A stretch of DNA of 28,676 bases from Myxococcales bacterium (GTDB taxonomy: Bacteria; Myxococcota; Myxococcia; Myxococcales; Myxococcaceae), in NCBI GenBank assembly GCA_003153055.1, contig PMBV01000232.1, positions 1 through 28,676 on the forward strand. The letters are read 5' to 3'. Positions 1 to 8,319 of this stretch are shown piece by piece. The notes under the pieces were generated by a model. It was not told where the DNA came from, ran no database searches, and saw nothing but the letters and a program-made list of their open reading frames with translations. Both the position numbers and the translations under genes were made by a program. Numbering within the stretch: position 1 is the stretch's first letter; each line of letters begins with the position of its first letter.

Positions 1-1328
1 CCGTCCTCGGCGAGGATGACGGCGCGCTCGATGACGTTCTCGAGCTCGCGCACGTTGCCCGGCCAGTGGTAGCAGCTGAGCATGTTGATGGCTGGCGTGG
101 AGATGCGCTTCACCTCGATGCCCATCTGCTCCGAGAAGCGGGCCACGAAGGAGTCCGCCAGGGCGATGATGTCATTGCCGCGCTCCCGCAACGGCGGGAT
201 GACGAGGGGAAAGACATTGAGCCGATAGTAGAGGTCTTCGCGGAACGTGCCCGCGGCGACCATCGACTTGAGGTCCCGGTTGGTCGCGGCGAGAATTCGC
301 AGGTCGACCTTGATGGGCTGATTGCCACCCACCCGCTCGAAGGTCTTCTCTTGGAGCACCCGCAACAGCTTGGCCTGCATCGGCAGCGAGAGCTCGCCGA
401 CCTCGTCGAGGAACACCGTGCCGCCGTGAGCGTCCTCGAAGCGGCCCTTGCGGGTCGCGGTGGCGCCGGTGAAGGAGCCGCGCTCGTGACCGAACAGCTC
501 GCTCTCGATCACCGACTCGGGCAGCGCGGCGCAGTTGAACTTCACGAAGGGGCCCGCGGCGCTCGGGCTGTTGTAGTGAATGGCGCTCGCTACCAGCTCT
601 TTGCCCACGCCGCTCTCGCCGAGCACCAGGACCGTCGTCTTTGACTTGGAGATCTTCTCGATGAGCCGGTAGATCTCCTGCATCGGCTTGGAGTTGCCGG
701 TGATGTTCGATGGCTTGAACTTGGCCTGGAGCTCGCTCCTCAGTCGGCGGTTCTCGTTCTCGAGCGCGACCTTGTCGACGTTGGCGATGAGGTGGAGCTC
801 GACGGACTGCGCGGCCGTGGCTGCCAAGATCGAGAGCACCTCGACGTCGAGCTTGAGGAGTCGAGGGTTGTCGTAGATGCGCTCGGCACTGATGGTGCCC
901 AGCACCTTCTTTCCTCGCTTGATGGGTACGCACAAGAAGGAACGCTGGGTCTCCTCGAGGCTGCTCCGGCTGGCGGTGCGGTTGAGGAAGTTGGGCTCCT
1001 CGCTGATGCGCGGCACCACCATGGGCTCGCCCGTCTCCACCACCTTCCCCGTGATGCCTTCTCCCAGCTGAAAGACCCCGCGCGCCGCCTCTTCTTCGCT
1101 GAAGCCGAAGCTCTCGTGAATGGCGATGGTGCCCGAGGTTGGGTCGTAAAGACTCACCGTCCCGCGGACGACGTTCATATGGCGCTGCAGGAGCCGCACA
1201 AGGATGGTGAGGGTGCTCGACAGATCGCCCGCGTCGGTCGCGATTCGGCTCATCTCCGACAGCAACGGCAAGAGATCGGTTCGGCACTCGCCCAGGTCAC
1301 ACTCACAGAAGTGGCGGGCGATCGTCAT
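1..1328 (-). CDS. anfA: NifA-family sigma-54 activator, AnfA/VnfA type (partial)
   Basis: This is a sigma-54-dependent enhancer-binding protein that would activate nitrogenase-related promoters. The left window edge cuts off the end of the AAA+ domain and the DNA-binding helix-turn-helix, leaving 442 codons. In order it shows an N-terminal Cys motif (C8-X-C10-X4-C15), a GAF domain at about residues 20-175, a linker helix, and an AAA+ domain. The AAA+ domain has Walker A GESGVGKE (Lys243), the sigma-54 contact loop as GSFTGA (284-289, the usual Ala replaced by Ser), a [11 protein letters not shown]alker B, and the conserved [16 protein letters not shown] segment. As I recall, the Cys motif marks VnfA and AnfA, where it is linked to Fe-S cluster sensing; ordinary NifA lacks it. 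The ATG at 1328 places the cysteines at exactly 8, 10 and 15. An in-frame TTG at 1352 with AGGAGG upstream is an alternative start. A ModE box lies about 80 bp upstream. The family call is secure; the anfA subtype is inferred. Confidence 0.88.
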   Translation of the reverse strand, partial: MTIARHFCECDLGECRTDLLPLLSEMSRIATDAGDLSSTLTILVRLLQRHMNVVRGTVSLYDPTSGTIAIHESFGFSEEEAARGVFQLGEGITGKVVETGEPMVVPRISEEPNFLNRTASRSSLEETQRSFLCVPIKRGKKVLGTISAERIYDNPRLLKLDVEVLSILAATAAQSVELHLIANVDKVALENENRRLRSELQAKFKPSNITGNSKPMQEIYRLIEKISKSKTTVLVLGESGVGKELVASAIHYNSPSAAGPFVKFNCAALPESVIESELFGHERGSFTGATATRKGRFEDAHGGTVFLDEVGELSLPMQAKLLRVLQEKTFERVGGNQPIKVDLRILAATNRDLKSMVAAGTFREDLYYRLNVFPLVIPPLRERGNDIIALADSFVARFSEQMGIEVKRISTPAINMLSCYHWPGNVRELENVIERAVILAED

Positions 1329-1405
1329 CGGTGACTTGCGCTCGGGCTCCAACGGGTGGCGATCCTCCTGCTCGACTTCGGCGCGTTCCTCTGAGGGCTC
1401 GTACA

Positions 1406-1429
1406 CGCTATATATTGTCGTATATATCG
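1406..1429 (-). promoter_or_regulatory. ModE-binding site (molybdate-responsive operator)
   Basis: The site reads CGCTATATA, six bases (TTGTCG), then TATATATCG. This is a near-perfect match to the ModE consensus of CGnTATATA and TATATAnCG half-sites around a 6-bp spacer. It is the only strongly AT-rich stretch in the surrounding kilobase. It lies 78-101 bp upstream of the activator start, and a modE gene is 2.6 kb away, so Mo-ModE probably represses or modulates the activator, as known for anfA in Rhodobacter capsulatus. The regulatory direction is inferred. Confidence 0.85.
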
Positions 1430-1499
1430 AACTCCACGTCCATACGGCGGGGGGCCTTTGCTTGAGGGCCTGACTGGCCATCTGAGGAGGCACAGCCGA

Positions 1500-1796
1500 T
1501 CACGAGGCTGGCACGACGCGAATCGGCGCTCCGAGAGACGCCATGAGCTTCCGGCGCAGGCCTCCCAGGGTCTGGCCAGCCATGCCGCAGTGGGTGCAGG
1601 CGCCAGAGAGCCGCACTCGAACGAGGTCGCCCTCGACGGCGACGAGCTCGATGTCTCCGCCGTCACGCTGAATGCCCGGACGCACGGAGGCGATGGTGTC
1701 GAGGATCAGTGCGAGCCTCCGGTCGAGTTCGACGGCCTCGCCCTCGCTTGGCCGCTCGTCTGCTCGTGCCGTTTCGTTCTCGACAGTGGACTCCAT
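1500..1796 (-). CDS. NifU C-terminal (Nfu) domain protein
   Basis: This 98-residue protein consists of little more than one Nfu domain, the Fe-S scaffold module at the C-terminus of NifU. Visible features are the IRPGIQ-like segment (VRPGIQRDGGDIELV) and the CxxC motif (ACTHCGM), which would ligate a transient [4Fe-4S] cluster for delivery to target proteins such as the nitrogenase Fe protein. The N-terminal IscU-like and central [2Fe-2S] domains of full NifU are absent. The reading frame stays open to about 2084, but the ATG at 1796 has a good Shine-Dalgarno (GGAG, 5-nt spacer) and the protein upstream of it has no family character, so I start there. The gene precedes the activator on the same strand with a 170-bp gap that contains the ModE box. 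A weak sigma-54-like sequence lies upstream at 1844-1858. Confidence 0.85.
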   Translation of the reverse strand: MESTVENETARADERPSEGEAVELDRRLALILDTIASVRPGIQRDGGDIELVAVEGDLVRVRLSGACTHCGMAGQTLGGLRRKLMASLGAPIRVVPAS

Positions 1797-1843
1797 GGTG
1801 TCTCCGATCGTGGGCACGCCGTACGTGCCGTGGGCCGCTCGAT

Positions 1844-1858
1844 GCACGCGAGATGCCG
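1844..1858 (-). promoter_or_regulatory. Possible sigma-54 promoter of the nfu gene (weak)
   Basis: The minus strand reads CGGCATCTCGCGTGC, which has the required GG-N10-GC spacing but departs from the consensus TGGCACG-N4-TTGC at several positions. It would start transcription near 1832, about 36 nt before the nfu ATG. The GTAC element at 1882-1895 would be only about 25 bp from the -24 box, closer than usual for an enhancer. Low confidence. Confidence 0.35.
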
Positions 1859-1881
1859 CGGTTCGCTCCCGTCTCGCTGGC

Positions 1882-1895
1882 GTACCGGCTGGTAC
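1882..1895. promoter_or_regulatory. GTAC-N6-GTAC upstream activator site (VnfA/AnfA type)
   Basis: The sequence GTACCGGCTGGTAC is a perfect GTAC-N6-GTAC element. As I recall, Azotobacter VnfA recognises this pattern, for example GTACCTGCGGGTAC. Its centre lies about 85 bp upstream of the start predicted from the sigma-54 promoter at 1948-1964, a normal enhancer distance. It sits between the divergent nfu and PhnD-like genes and could serve either. Confidence 0.65.
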
Positions 1896-1947
1896 GCGGG
1901 TCGGGCGCGGCGCACCTCGGGGAACGGAGCTCGTCGGCGGGGCCTTC

Positions 1948-1964
1948 GGGCACGGTGCTTGCTC
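1948..1964 (+). promoter_or_regulatory. Sigma-54 promoter of the PhnD-like gene
   Basis: The sequence GGGCACGGTGCTTGCTC matches the sigma-54 consensus TGGCACG-N4-TTGCW at all but the first base. GG (1949-1950) and GC (1961-1962) are exactly ten bases apart. The predicted transcription start is near 1974, giving a leader of about 34 nt before the ATG at 2008. With the upstream GTAC element, this predicts control by the neighbouring AnfA/VnfA-type activator. Confidence 0.8.
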
Positions 1965-2007
1965 CCGGAGCATTGTCGATCCACTCCAATTCAACGGGGC
2001 CAACTCC

Positions 2008-2880
2008 ATGAAGATCACCCCACTCAGGCTCGGAATTCTCCCAGGTGAATCGCCGGCGGTCGTCTCCCGGCTGACCGAGCCCATGCGTGCCTACCTCCAG
2101 CAGCGGCTCGCTCGCCCGGTGGAGGTCGTCGTCGGGGCCAGCTACGCCGGTACGGGAGAGGCGCTGCGCCAGGGCAGGGTGGACCTCGCCTACCTCGGGC
2201 CGGTCAGCTACATCTTGCAGCGCCGACACGCGAACCTCGAACCGTTCGCGCGCCCGACGCACGCGGGCACCGGGCCCACGTTCCAGGCGGTGATCATCGT
2301 GCCGGCCGACAGCCCGACCGCGGCGCTCGGAGAGCTGCGGGGCCGCGACGTGGCCTTCGGCGATCTGGCCTCGACCTCGGGTACGTGGGTGCCTCGCCAC
2401 ATGCTCCTCGAGGCGGGCCTGGTGGCCGACCGCGACTACACCCGGCGAACCCTGGGCGCACACGACGCGGTGGCCCGTGCTGTCGCCGCGCGCCAGGCCG
2501 CCGCTGGAGCCCTGAGCAGGCCGGTGTTCGAGCGGCTCATCGCTGAGCATCAGCTCGATCGTTCGGCCGTTCGAGTGCTCGCCGAGTCGCTTCCGATTCC
2601 CGAGTACATGTGGGTGTTCCGGGCCGAGCTCGATCGAGAGCTGCGAGCCATGGTTCGCTCGGCGTTCCTCGAGCTGCGCGACCTCGAGACCCTGCGTGAG
2701 TACCGGGCTGAGTCCTTCATTCCCGCTGTCGACCCCGATGTCGACCGCGTACGCATCTGGATGGAGGCGATCCTCCAAACCCGGCTCACCCCGACCGCGC
2801 TGCCGTGGACGCCCAACGAGGCCAACCTCGGGTGGCGACGCAGCGACGAGACGACCTCGGGGCGCTCGCTCCCGCAGTGA
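2008..2880 (+). CDS. PhnD-like periplasmic-binding-protein fold, no export signal
   Basis: This 290-residue protein resembles the PhnD/SsuA substrate-binding family. It begins with a beta strand (LRLGILPGESP), has the characteristic VVVGASYAGTGEALRQGRVDLAYLGP region at about residues 35-65, a VAFGDLASTSGTW ligand-loop region near 115, and a C-terminal helical part. Family members are normally exported ABC binding proteins. Here the ATG has no signal peptide or lipobox, and no permease or ATPase gene is nearby, so it may work in the cytoplasm as an oxyanion binder or sensor; that is inference. Its promoter is a strong sigma-54 site with a VnfA-like enhancer element, which ties it to the nitrogen-fixation or Mo-starvation regulon. 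It converges on nifH, with a hairpin between them. The ligand cannot be read from the sequence. Confidence 0.85.
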   Translation: MKITPLRLGILPGESPAVVSRLTEPMRAYLQQRLARPVEVVVGASYAGTGEALRQGRVDLAYLGPVSYILQRRHANLEPFARPTHAGTGPTFQAVIIVPADSPTAALGELRGRDVAFGDLASTSGTWVPRHMLLEAGLVADRDYTRRTLGAHDAVARAVAARQAAAGALSRPVFERLIAEHQLDRSAVRVLAESLPIPEYMWVFRAELDRELRAMVRSAFLELRDLETLREYRAESFIPAVDPDVDRVRIWMEAILQTRLTPTALPWTPNEANLGWRRSDETTSGRSLPQ

Positions 2881-2928
2881 CCGAGGCGAGGGGGCAGCAC
2901 GTGGCTCGTCTTGGGCGAAACGCACCAC

Positions 2929-2955
2929 GGGCGGACCATCGTCGAAGGTCCGCCC
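2929..2955. terminator. Bidirectional hairpin between the PhnD-like gene and nifH
   Basis: GGGCGGACC (2929-2937) pairs perfectly with GGTCCGCCC (2947-2955) around a 9-base loop. The hairpin sits in the 92-bp gap between two converging genes. There is no clear U tract, which is common in GC-rich genomes. Confidence 0.6.
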
Positions 2956-2972
2956 GCGCGTGAAGCTGTGGC

Positions 2973-4021
<1,049 letters not shown>

Positions 4022-4046
4022 CTAGCCGTGGCGCCTTTGAGGCCCT

Positions 4047-4880
4047 ATGCGACCCTCTCGCCGCGTGAAGGCACCCAAGACGGCTGATCGATTCGGAGCT
4101 GAGTCACCGCTCGGCAACATCTTGACCGATCGTCGAATCAAGCTCCTGGAGCAGATCGATCGGCACGGGTCCATCTCCCAGGCAGCCAAGGCAGTGCCGA
4201 TGTCCTACAAGGCCGCCTGGGACGGCATCGACGCGATGAACAACCTGGCACCCCGACCGCTGGTCGAGCGGACGACGGGAGGCAGGCACGGCGGCGGCAG
4301 CTCACTGACCAACTACGGTCGCCGGCTCATCGCCTGCCATCGAGCGCTCGAGCTGGAGTACCGGGGGGCGCTCGACCGGTTGTCGAGCCAGTTCGGCGAG
4401 GCAGACGGGGCCGACGTCGTCGAGTTTCGCCAGCTCCTGAAGAAGATCTCAATGAAGGCGAGCGCTCGCAACCAGTTCGCCGGGCCGGTGGTGGCGATCA
4501 AGGAAGGGCCCGTGGACTGCGAGGTCACCATGCGAGTGGACGGCGACGTGACCTTGACGGCGATCGTCACCAAGGAGTCAGTGGAGAGCCTCGGCATCGC
4601 CAAGGGGGTCGAAGTGCTCGCGTTCGTGAAGTCGTCTTCCATCGTGCTGCTCGACGACTCCGGCGTGCGCATCTCGGCACGCAATCGCTTCAGCGGCACC
4701 ATCAGTCGTATTCACGACGGCCCCGTCAACGCCGAGGTGTCGCTCGAGTTCGCCGAGGGGCGGAGGGTTCTGGCGGCGGTCATCACGCACGACAGCCTCA
4801 GGGCCATGGGCCTCAAGGTGGGCTCCCGCGCCATGGCTGCGTTCAAGGCGTCGAGCGTGTTCCTGGTGGCCAACGAGTGA
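4047..4880 (+). CDS. modE: Molybdate-responsive transcriptional regulator ModE
   Basis: ModE binds molybdate or tungstate and then DNA, controlling Mo uptake and, in diazotrophs, alternative nitrogenase genes. The 277-residue protein has an N-terminal winged helix-turn-helix (about 25-110; RIKLLEQIDRHGSISQAAKA, SYKAAWDGIDAMNNL, then TGGRHGGGSSLT). Two tandem Mop (TOBE) domains follow at about 137-202 and 208-274, each starting with the SARN-F-G signature and containing a DGPV or EGPV turn and a K-x-SS or KASSV end. This is the full ModE layout with intact ligand-binding motifs. The ATG at 4047 has GAGG four bases upstream. modE is divergent from nifH across 190 bp and ends 8 bp before the converging moeA stop. 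A ModE box lies at 1406-1429, and I saw none at modE itself. Confidence 0.96.
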   Translation: MRPSRRVKAPKTADRFGAESPLGNILTDRRIKLLEQIDRHGSISQAAKAVPMSYKAAWDGIDAMNNLAPRPLVERTTGGRHGGGSSLTNYGRRLIACHRALELEYRGALDRLSSQFGEADGADVVEFRQLLKKISMKASARNQFAGPVVAIKEGPVDCEVTMRVDGDVTLTAIVTKESVESLGIAKGVEVLAFVKSSSIVLLDDSGVRISARNRFSGTISRIHDGPVNAEVSLEFAEGRRVLAAVITHDSLRAMGLKVGSRAMAAFKASSVFLVANE

Positions 4881-4888
4881 ACCCGCGG

Positions 4889-6082
4889 TCACCGGCCGGG
4901 CCCAGGCCAGAAGTCGACGACGTCGCCGGGGGACACCGTGGTCCACGCGGGAATGGCCGCGATGCCGTCGCACCACACAGCCGACTCGCTCGCCGCGGAG
5001 CCTGGGTCCTCGAAGAGGCTGAGCCCGCCCTCTGAGTTCCTTCGAACGCGGAGGAGCTCGAGGCGGTCGCCGCGGACGATCCACGAGAAGTCGGCGCGCT
5101 GCCTCTGGCGATTGAGCTCGAAGCGCTCGAGGCGTTGGCACCGCCGAACGAACGGCGAGACGAGCAGGAACATGCCGAGCCAGACCGCCACCGGGTTACC
5201 CGGGAGCCCGAAGAAGGCGGCGTTGGCGACGCTCCCGAAGGCGAGTGGCTTCCCTGGCTTGATGGCGATGCGCCAGTGATCCACGCGGCCCTCGGCACGT
5301 ACCGCTCGGGTCACGTGATCCTCTTCTCCCTGAGACATGCCCCCGCTCGTCACGATGACGTCCGCCGAGGCCGCGGCGAGCCGGAGCGTCGTCCGGGTCG
5401 CCTCGAGATCGTCGGGGACGATGCCCCAATCGATGATCTCGGCGTCGAGCTCGTCGAGGAAGCCTCGCATCACATAGCGGTTGGAGTTGTAGATTCGGCC
5501 CTTGGAGAGCGGGAGGCCGGGCAGGGTCAGCTCGTTTCCGGTGGAGAGCACGGCCACGCGCACTCGCCGGAAGACCGACATTCTCGCGATGCCCACCGAC
5601 GCCACGAGCCCCAACGCGGCAGCGGTGAGCCGGTCGCCCGTCGAGACGAGCGTCTCGCCCGCCCGAAGGCTCGATCCGACGGCGCGAACGTTCTGCCCGA
5701 CCACCGCGGGTCGCCCGATGGTCACCGCCCCCTCGTGTGGCTGGCACACCTCCTGGATGACGACCGCGTCCGCTCCGCGGGGGACCGGTGCCCCGGTGAA
5801 GATGCGGGCGGCCGTCCCCTTCGCGAGGACGCCTGGAGCATCACCGGCGGCGTAGCGCCCGGCCACCGGCAACCGGATGCCTTCGGTGCGAGCTTCCCTC
5901 GCGCGCACGGCGTACCCGTCCATCGCCGAGCTGGAGAACGGTGGGAGGGCAATAGGGGAGGCGAGCGTCTCGGCCATGACCCGGCCGAAGGCGTCCTCGA
6001 GCGGCACCGTCTCGGTCTCGGAGACGGGAACAGCGGCAGCCCTCAAGGCCTCCCTGGCCTCGCTCAAAGAGAGCACCGCCAT
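4889..6082 (-). CDS. moeA: Molybdopterin molybdotransferase MoeA
   Basis: MoeA inserts molybdate into adenylated molybdopterin in the last step of molybdenum cofactor synthesis, in the cytoplasm. The 397-residue protein shows all family landmarks in order: LPPFSSSAMDGYAVRA near residue 50, FTGAPVPRGADAVVIQE, a VLSTGNEL segment opening the MogA-like domain, TSGGMSQGEEDHV, IKPGKPLAFG, FFGLPGNPVA, and a C-terminal beta domain. I chose ATG 6082; an in-frame GTG at 6100 overlaps the upstream stop and would add six residues. It is the last gene of a minus-strand operon beginning at 9317, 14 bp after the molybdopterin-binding-fold gene. That order suggests this operon needs or supplies Mo cofactor. 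Its active-site motifs look normal. Confidence 0.95.
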   Translation of the reverse strand: MAVLSLSEAREALRAAAVPVSETETVPLEDAFGRVMAETLASPIALPPFSSSAMDGYAVRAREARTEGIRLPVAGRYAAGDAPGVLAKGTAARIFTGAPVPRGADAVVIQEVCQPHEGAVTIGRPAVVGQNVRAVGSSLRAGETLVSTGDRLTAAALGLVASVGIARMSVFRRVRVAVLSTGNELTLPGLPLSKGRIYNSNRYVMRGFLDELDAEIIDWGIVPDDLEATRTTLRLAAASADVIVTSGGMSQGEEDHVTRAVRAEGRVDHWRIAIKPGKPLAFGSVANAAFFGLPGNPVAVWLGMFLLVSPFVRRCQRLERFELNRQRQRADFSWIVRGDRLELLRVRRNSEGGLSLFEDPGSAASESAVWCDGIAAIPAWTTVSPGDVVDFWPGPGR

Positions 6083-6096
6083 GGGGCGAGCGTTGG

Positions 6097-6603
6097 TCAC
6101 CGCTTGGGGAACTCGACGACTCGGAGAGAGGTGAGCTGGTGGAGAGATCGCGATGGCTTCTTGTCGGTCACGACCACGATTCGGAATGGCCCTGTGGTGG
6201 GGGCCAAGGGGTGTCCGTCGATCTCCCAGACGACGAGGGCCGCGGTGGGGCCCAGGGTCTCGAGCAGCTCTCCGAGACTGAAGACGGCCACGAAGCCGTC
6301 GGCGGCGGTAGCCACCACCACGGCGCGCAAGCCCGAGTGCTTCAGCTTCGGGTCGGCCTGGGGCCCCATCGGCCCCTCGGTGAAGCCGACGTGGAGCAGG
6401 AGCTGATCGAGCCGCACGCCCTTGACCTTGTGGGGCCCCGCCTTGTCGCTCCAGTCGACGACGACGGGCCCGGGCCCCAGCGCCTCGAGCTCCTTCACTG
6501 ACAACGAGACGTTCTTCACCAGGTCGCCGACGATGGCGATCGCCGGAGGAGCGCCGCCATCCACCGCGGCCGCGAGAACGAAAAGGGCTGCGATGGCGTG
6601 CAC
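6097..6603 (-). CDS. Exported protein with sulfite-oxidase-type molybdopterin-binding fold
   Basis: This 168-residue protein starts with a short signal-like segment (about residues 1-17, rich in Ala and Leu). The rest resembles the oxidoreductase molybdopterin-binding domain: a LSVKELEALGP segment, HKVKGVRLDQLLLHVG, a strand-rich core with ATAADGFVAVFSLGEL, and a closing GPFRIVVVTDKKPSRS and LTSLRVVEF. The catalytic Cys that ligates Mo in YedY or sulfite oxidase is not apparent, so it may bind no cofactor or play a structural or ligand-binding role, as suggested for similar small stand-alone domains. The start is GTG 6603, supported by AAGGAGG six bases upstream and a 15-bp gap from the peroxidase gene. 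The immediate downstream neighbour is moeA, which fits the cofactor theme. No enzymatic activity can be claimed. Confidence 0.75.
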   Translation of the reverse strand: MHAIAALFVLAAAVDGGAPPAIAIVGDLVKNVSLSVKELEALGPGPVVVDWSDKAGPHKVKGVRLDQLLLHVGFTEGPMGPQADPKLKHSGLRAVVVATAADGFVAVFSLGELLETLGPTAALVVWEIDGHPLAPTTGPFRIVVVTDKKPSRSLHQLTSLRVVEFPKR

Positions 6604-6618
6604 GGGTGGCCTCCTTGG

Positions 6619-8319
6619 TTAGGGCTCGAGGTCGACGCGCAGGGCTTGGAGGAAGGTGATGATCTTCGGAGTCAACGACGGGTCGAAGTCGACCAGCCAC
6701 TGCTCCGACTGACCCACGGCGTACGGGCTGTCGGAGGCGAGGCCCCCGGTGCGATGAGCGTCGAGCGTCGAGGTGAGGCCTCCGAAGCTCCCTCCGTGGC
6801 CGTAGGGGAGGGTGTAACCCACTCCTCGGAGGCCGGGTGTCTTGAAGGCTCCGATGAGCCCTGGGCCAGTGGCCGGGTTCAGCTCGGCGGTCGGAGCATC
6901 GCTGAAGGCCCCTGACCGTCGGAACTCGCTCGCCAAGAGCTTTGGAATGCCCTCGCTCCGGCCAGGGTCCGCCGACCGATCGGGCCGCCCAGTGGGGAAG
7001 CGGAGAACGTGGAAGGAGTCATCCGTCAGCCGCGGGCCGTAGTGGCACTGGGCGCAGCCGGCGGTGAAGAAGGCCGCGAGCCCGTCCTTCTCCGCGCTCG
7101 ACAGCGCCTCGAGGGTGCCTTGGGCGTAGCGATCGAGACCGTTCGGCGAGGGCCGAAGGCTGTGCTCATAGGCGGCGAGCGCCTTGCCTCCGTTGGAGAA
7201 CACGCGATTGACCAGCGCTCGATCGCTCGCGGCCATCGCCTCCCAGGCTCCGTCTCCTGGCTTACCAGACGAGGGGAAGCGCGCGGCGTCGGCGAGCGGC
7301 GGGAGCGCGCCGAAGATGGACTCGTACGTCGTCTGGTACTTCGCCTGAAGCACGTGGGCGACGAACAGCCGAGACGAGGCCATCTCGTTGGGGTCCTCGA
7401 TGGGCATGATGGCCTGCGCCCAGGGGGAGTCGGCCCGGCCGTCCCAGAAGAGCCATCGCTGATCAGCGGCGAGGATCACAGTGGGCACGTTGCGCGCGCC
7501 CGAGCCGACACCCTCGGGGGCTTGGTCTTTTCCGTCTTGAAAGAGCAGGTCCGGCAGATGGCAGGCGCCACACGACACCTGCTTGCTCGAAGGAGAGAGC
7601 GCCACGTCAAAGAAGAGCGTCTTTCCGAAGGCGACCGCGGCCGCGTCGGTTTCGTGAGCGTTCGTCGGGTCGGTCGAGGCCCTGGTGAGCGCCATGGCAC
7701 GCACCATCGCGAGCTGGTCGCTGGTGAAGCGGCCGTCGGTCAGGGTCGGGGAGGTCGCCGCTGGCACGCTCTTGCCATCGAGCTGCGCGACGGCAGCCCT
7801 CAGGGCATCGGAGAGCGCCTCGGGCCCTGGGTTGCTGAAGGTCGAGATCGGGGTCATGGTCCGAGTGTCCACCAGCGTCACCAGGGGGAGCGCGGCACGG
7901 GCCGGAAACAACGGCGCGAGCTTGAAGCTCGAGTCGGCCACCACCGTGGCGGCACCGCTCCGGGAGGCCCACGCTGTGAGGTCTGCCGGCACTGGCGGGC
8001 CGTTGTCGGCTCCCGCCAGAAGCACATCGAGCACCCGGACCCGGTCCTTGAGGTCTTCGGGGATTGTGCTGGCCGTGTTGGCCGCGTGCCACTGGCACGT
8101 GCCGCACCAGCCGGTGACCACTCGCACGAGCAAGACGTGGACGTTGCTCTTCCCTGCCTCTCCGAAGCTCGAGAGCGAGGTGGTGCCGTCGGCGCTCTCG
8201 AAGGAGAGGTCGGGGAGCGGTTGGTTGAGTGCAACCGTCGACGGCGCTCGTGAGGCGCACGCCTCAAGCCACGCGGCGAACCCCAGGACAATGAGGAGAC
8301 GAGCCCTGAGCATGGTCAT
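6619..8319 (-). CDS. Thioredoxin-like / di-heme cytochrome c peroxidase (MauG family) fusion lipoprotein
   Basis: This 566-residue lipoprotein (signal peptide, lipobox LEAC, Cys21) joins two modules. The first, about 30-185, is a thioredoxin/TlpA-like domain with the redox motif WCGTC (Cys72, Cys75). The second, about 205-566, is a cytochrome c peroxidase/MauG domain with LFFDVALS, a first heme motif CGACH (250-254), NVPTVILAADQRWLFWDGR, and a second heme motif CAQCH (422-426). It ends with the family's TPGLRGVGYTLPYGHGGSF stretch. The expected location is the periplasmic face of a membrane, reducing peroxide or oxidising a protein partner. The start codon overlaps the stop of the upstream propeller lipoprotein by ATGA, so the two are translationally coupled. 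The fusion would physically link disulfide exchange to heme redox chemistry. ATG 8313 is an alternative start. The substrate is unknown. Confidence 0.88.
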   Translation of the reverse strand: MTMLRARLLIVLGFAAWLEACASRAPSTVALNQPLPDLSFESADGTTSLSSFGEAGKSNVHVLLVRVVTGWCGTCQWHAANTASTIPEDLKDRVRVLDVLLAGADNGPPVPADLTAWASRSGAATVVADSSFKLAPLFPARAALPLVTLVDTRTMTPISTFSNPGPEALSDALRAAVAQLDGKSVPAATSPTLTDGRFTSDQLAMVRAMALTRASTDPTNAHETDAAAVAFGKTLFFDVALSPSSKQVSCGACHLPDLLFQDGKDQAPEGVGSGARNVPTVILAADQRWLFWDGRADSPWAQAIMPIEDPNEMASSRLFVAHVLQAKYQTTYESIFGALPPLADAARFPSSGKPGDGAWEAMAASDRALVNRVFSNGGKALAAYEHSLRPSPNGLDRYAQGTLEALSSAEKDGLAAFFTAGCAQCHYGPRLTDDSFHVLRFPTGRPDRSADPGRSEGIPKLLASEFRRSGAFSDAPTAELNPATGPGLIGAFKTPGLRGVGYTLPYGHGGSFGGLTSTLDAHRTGGLASDSPYAVGQSEQWLVDFDPSLTPKIITFLQALRVDLEP

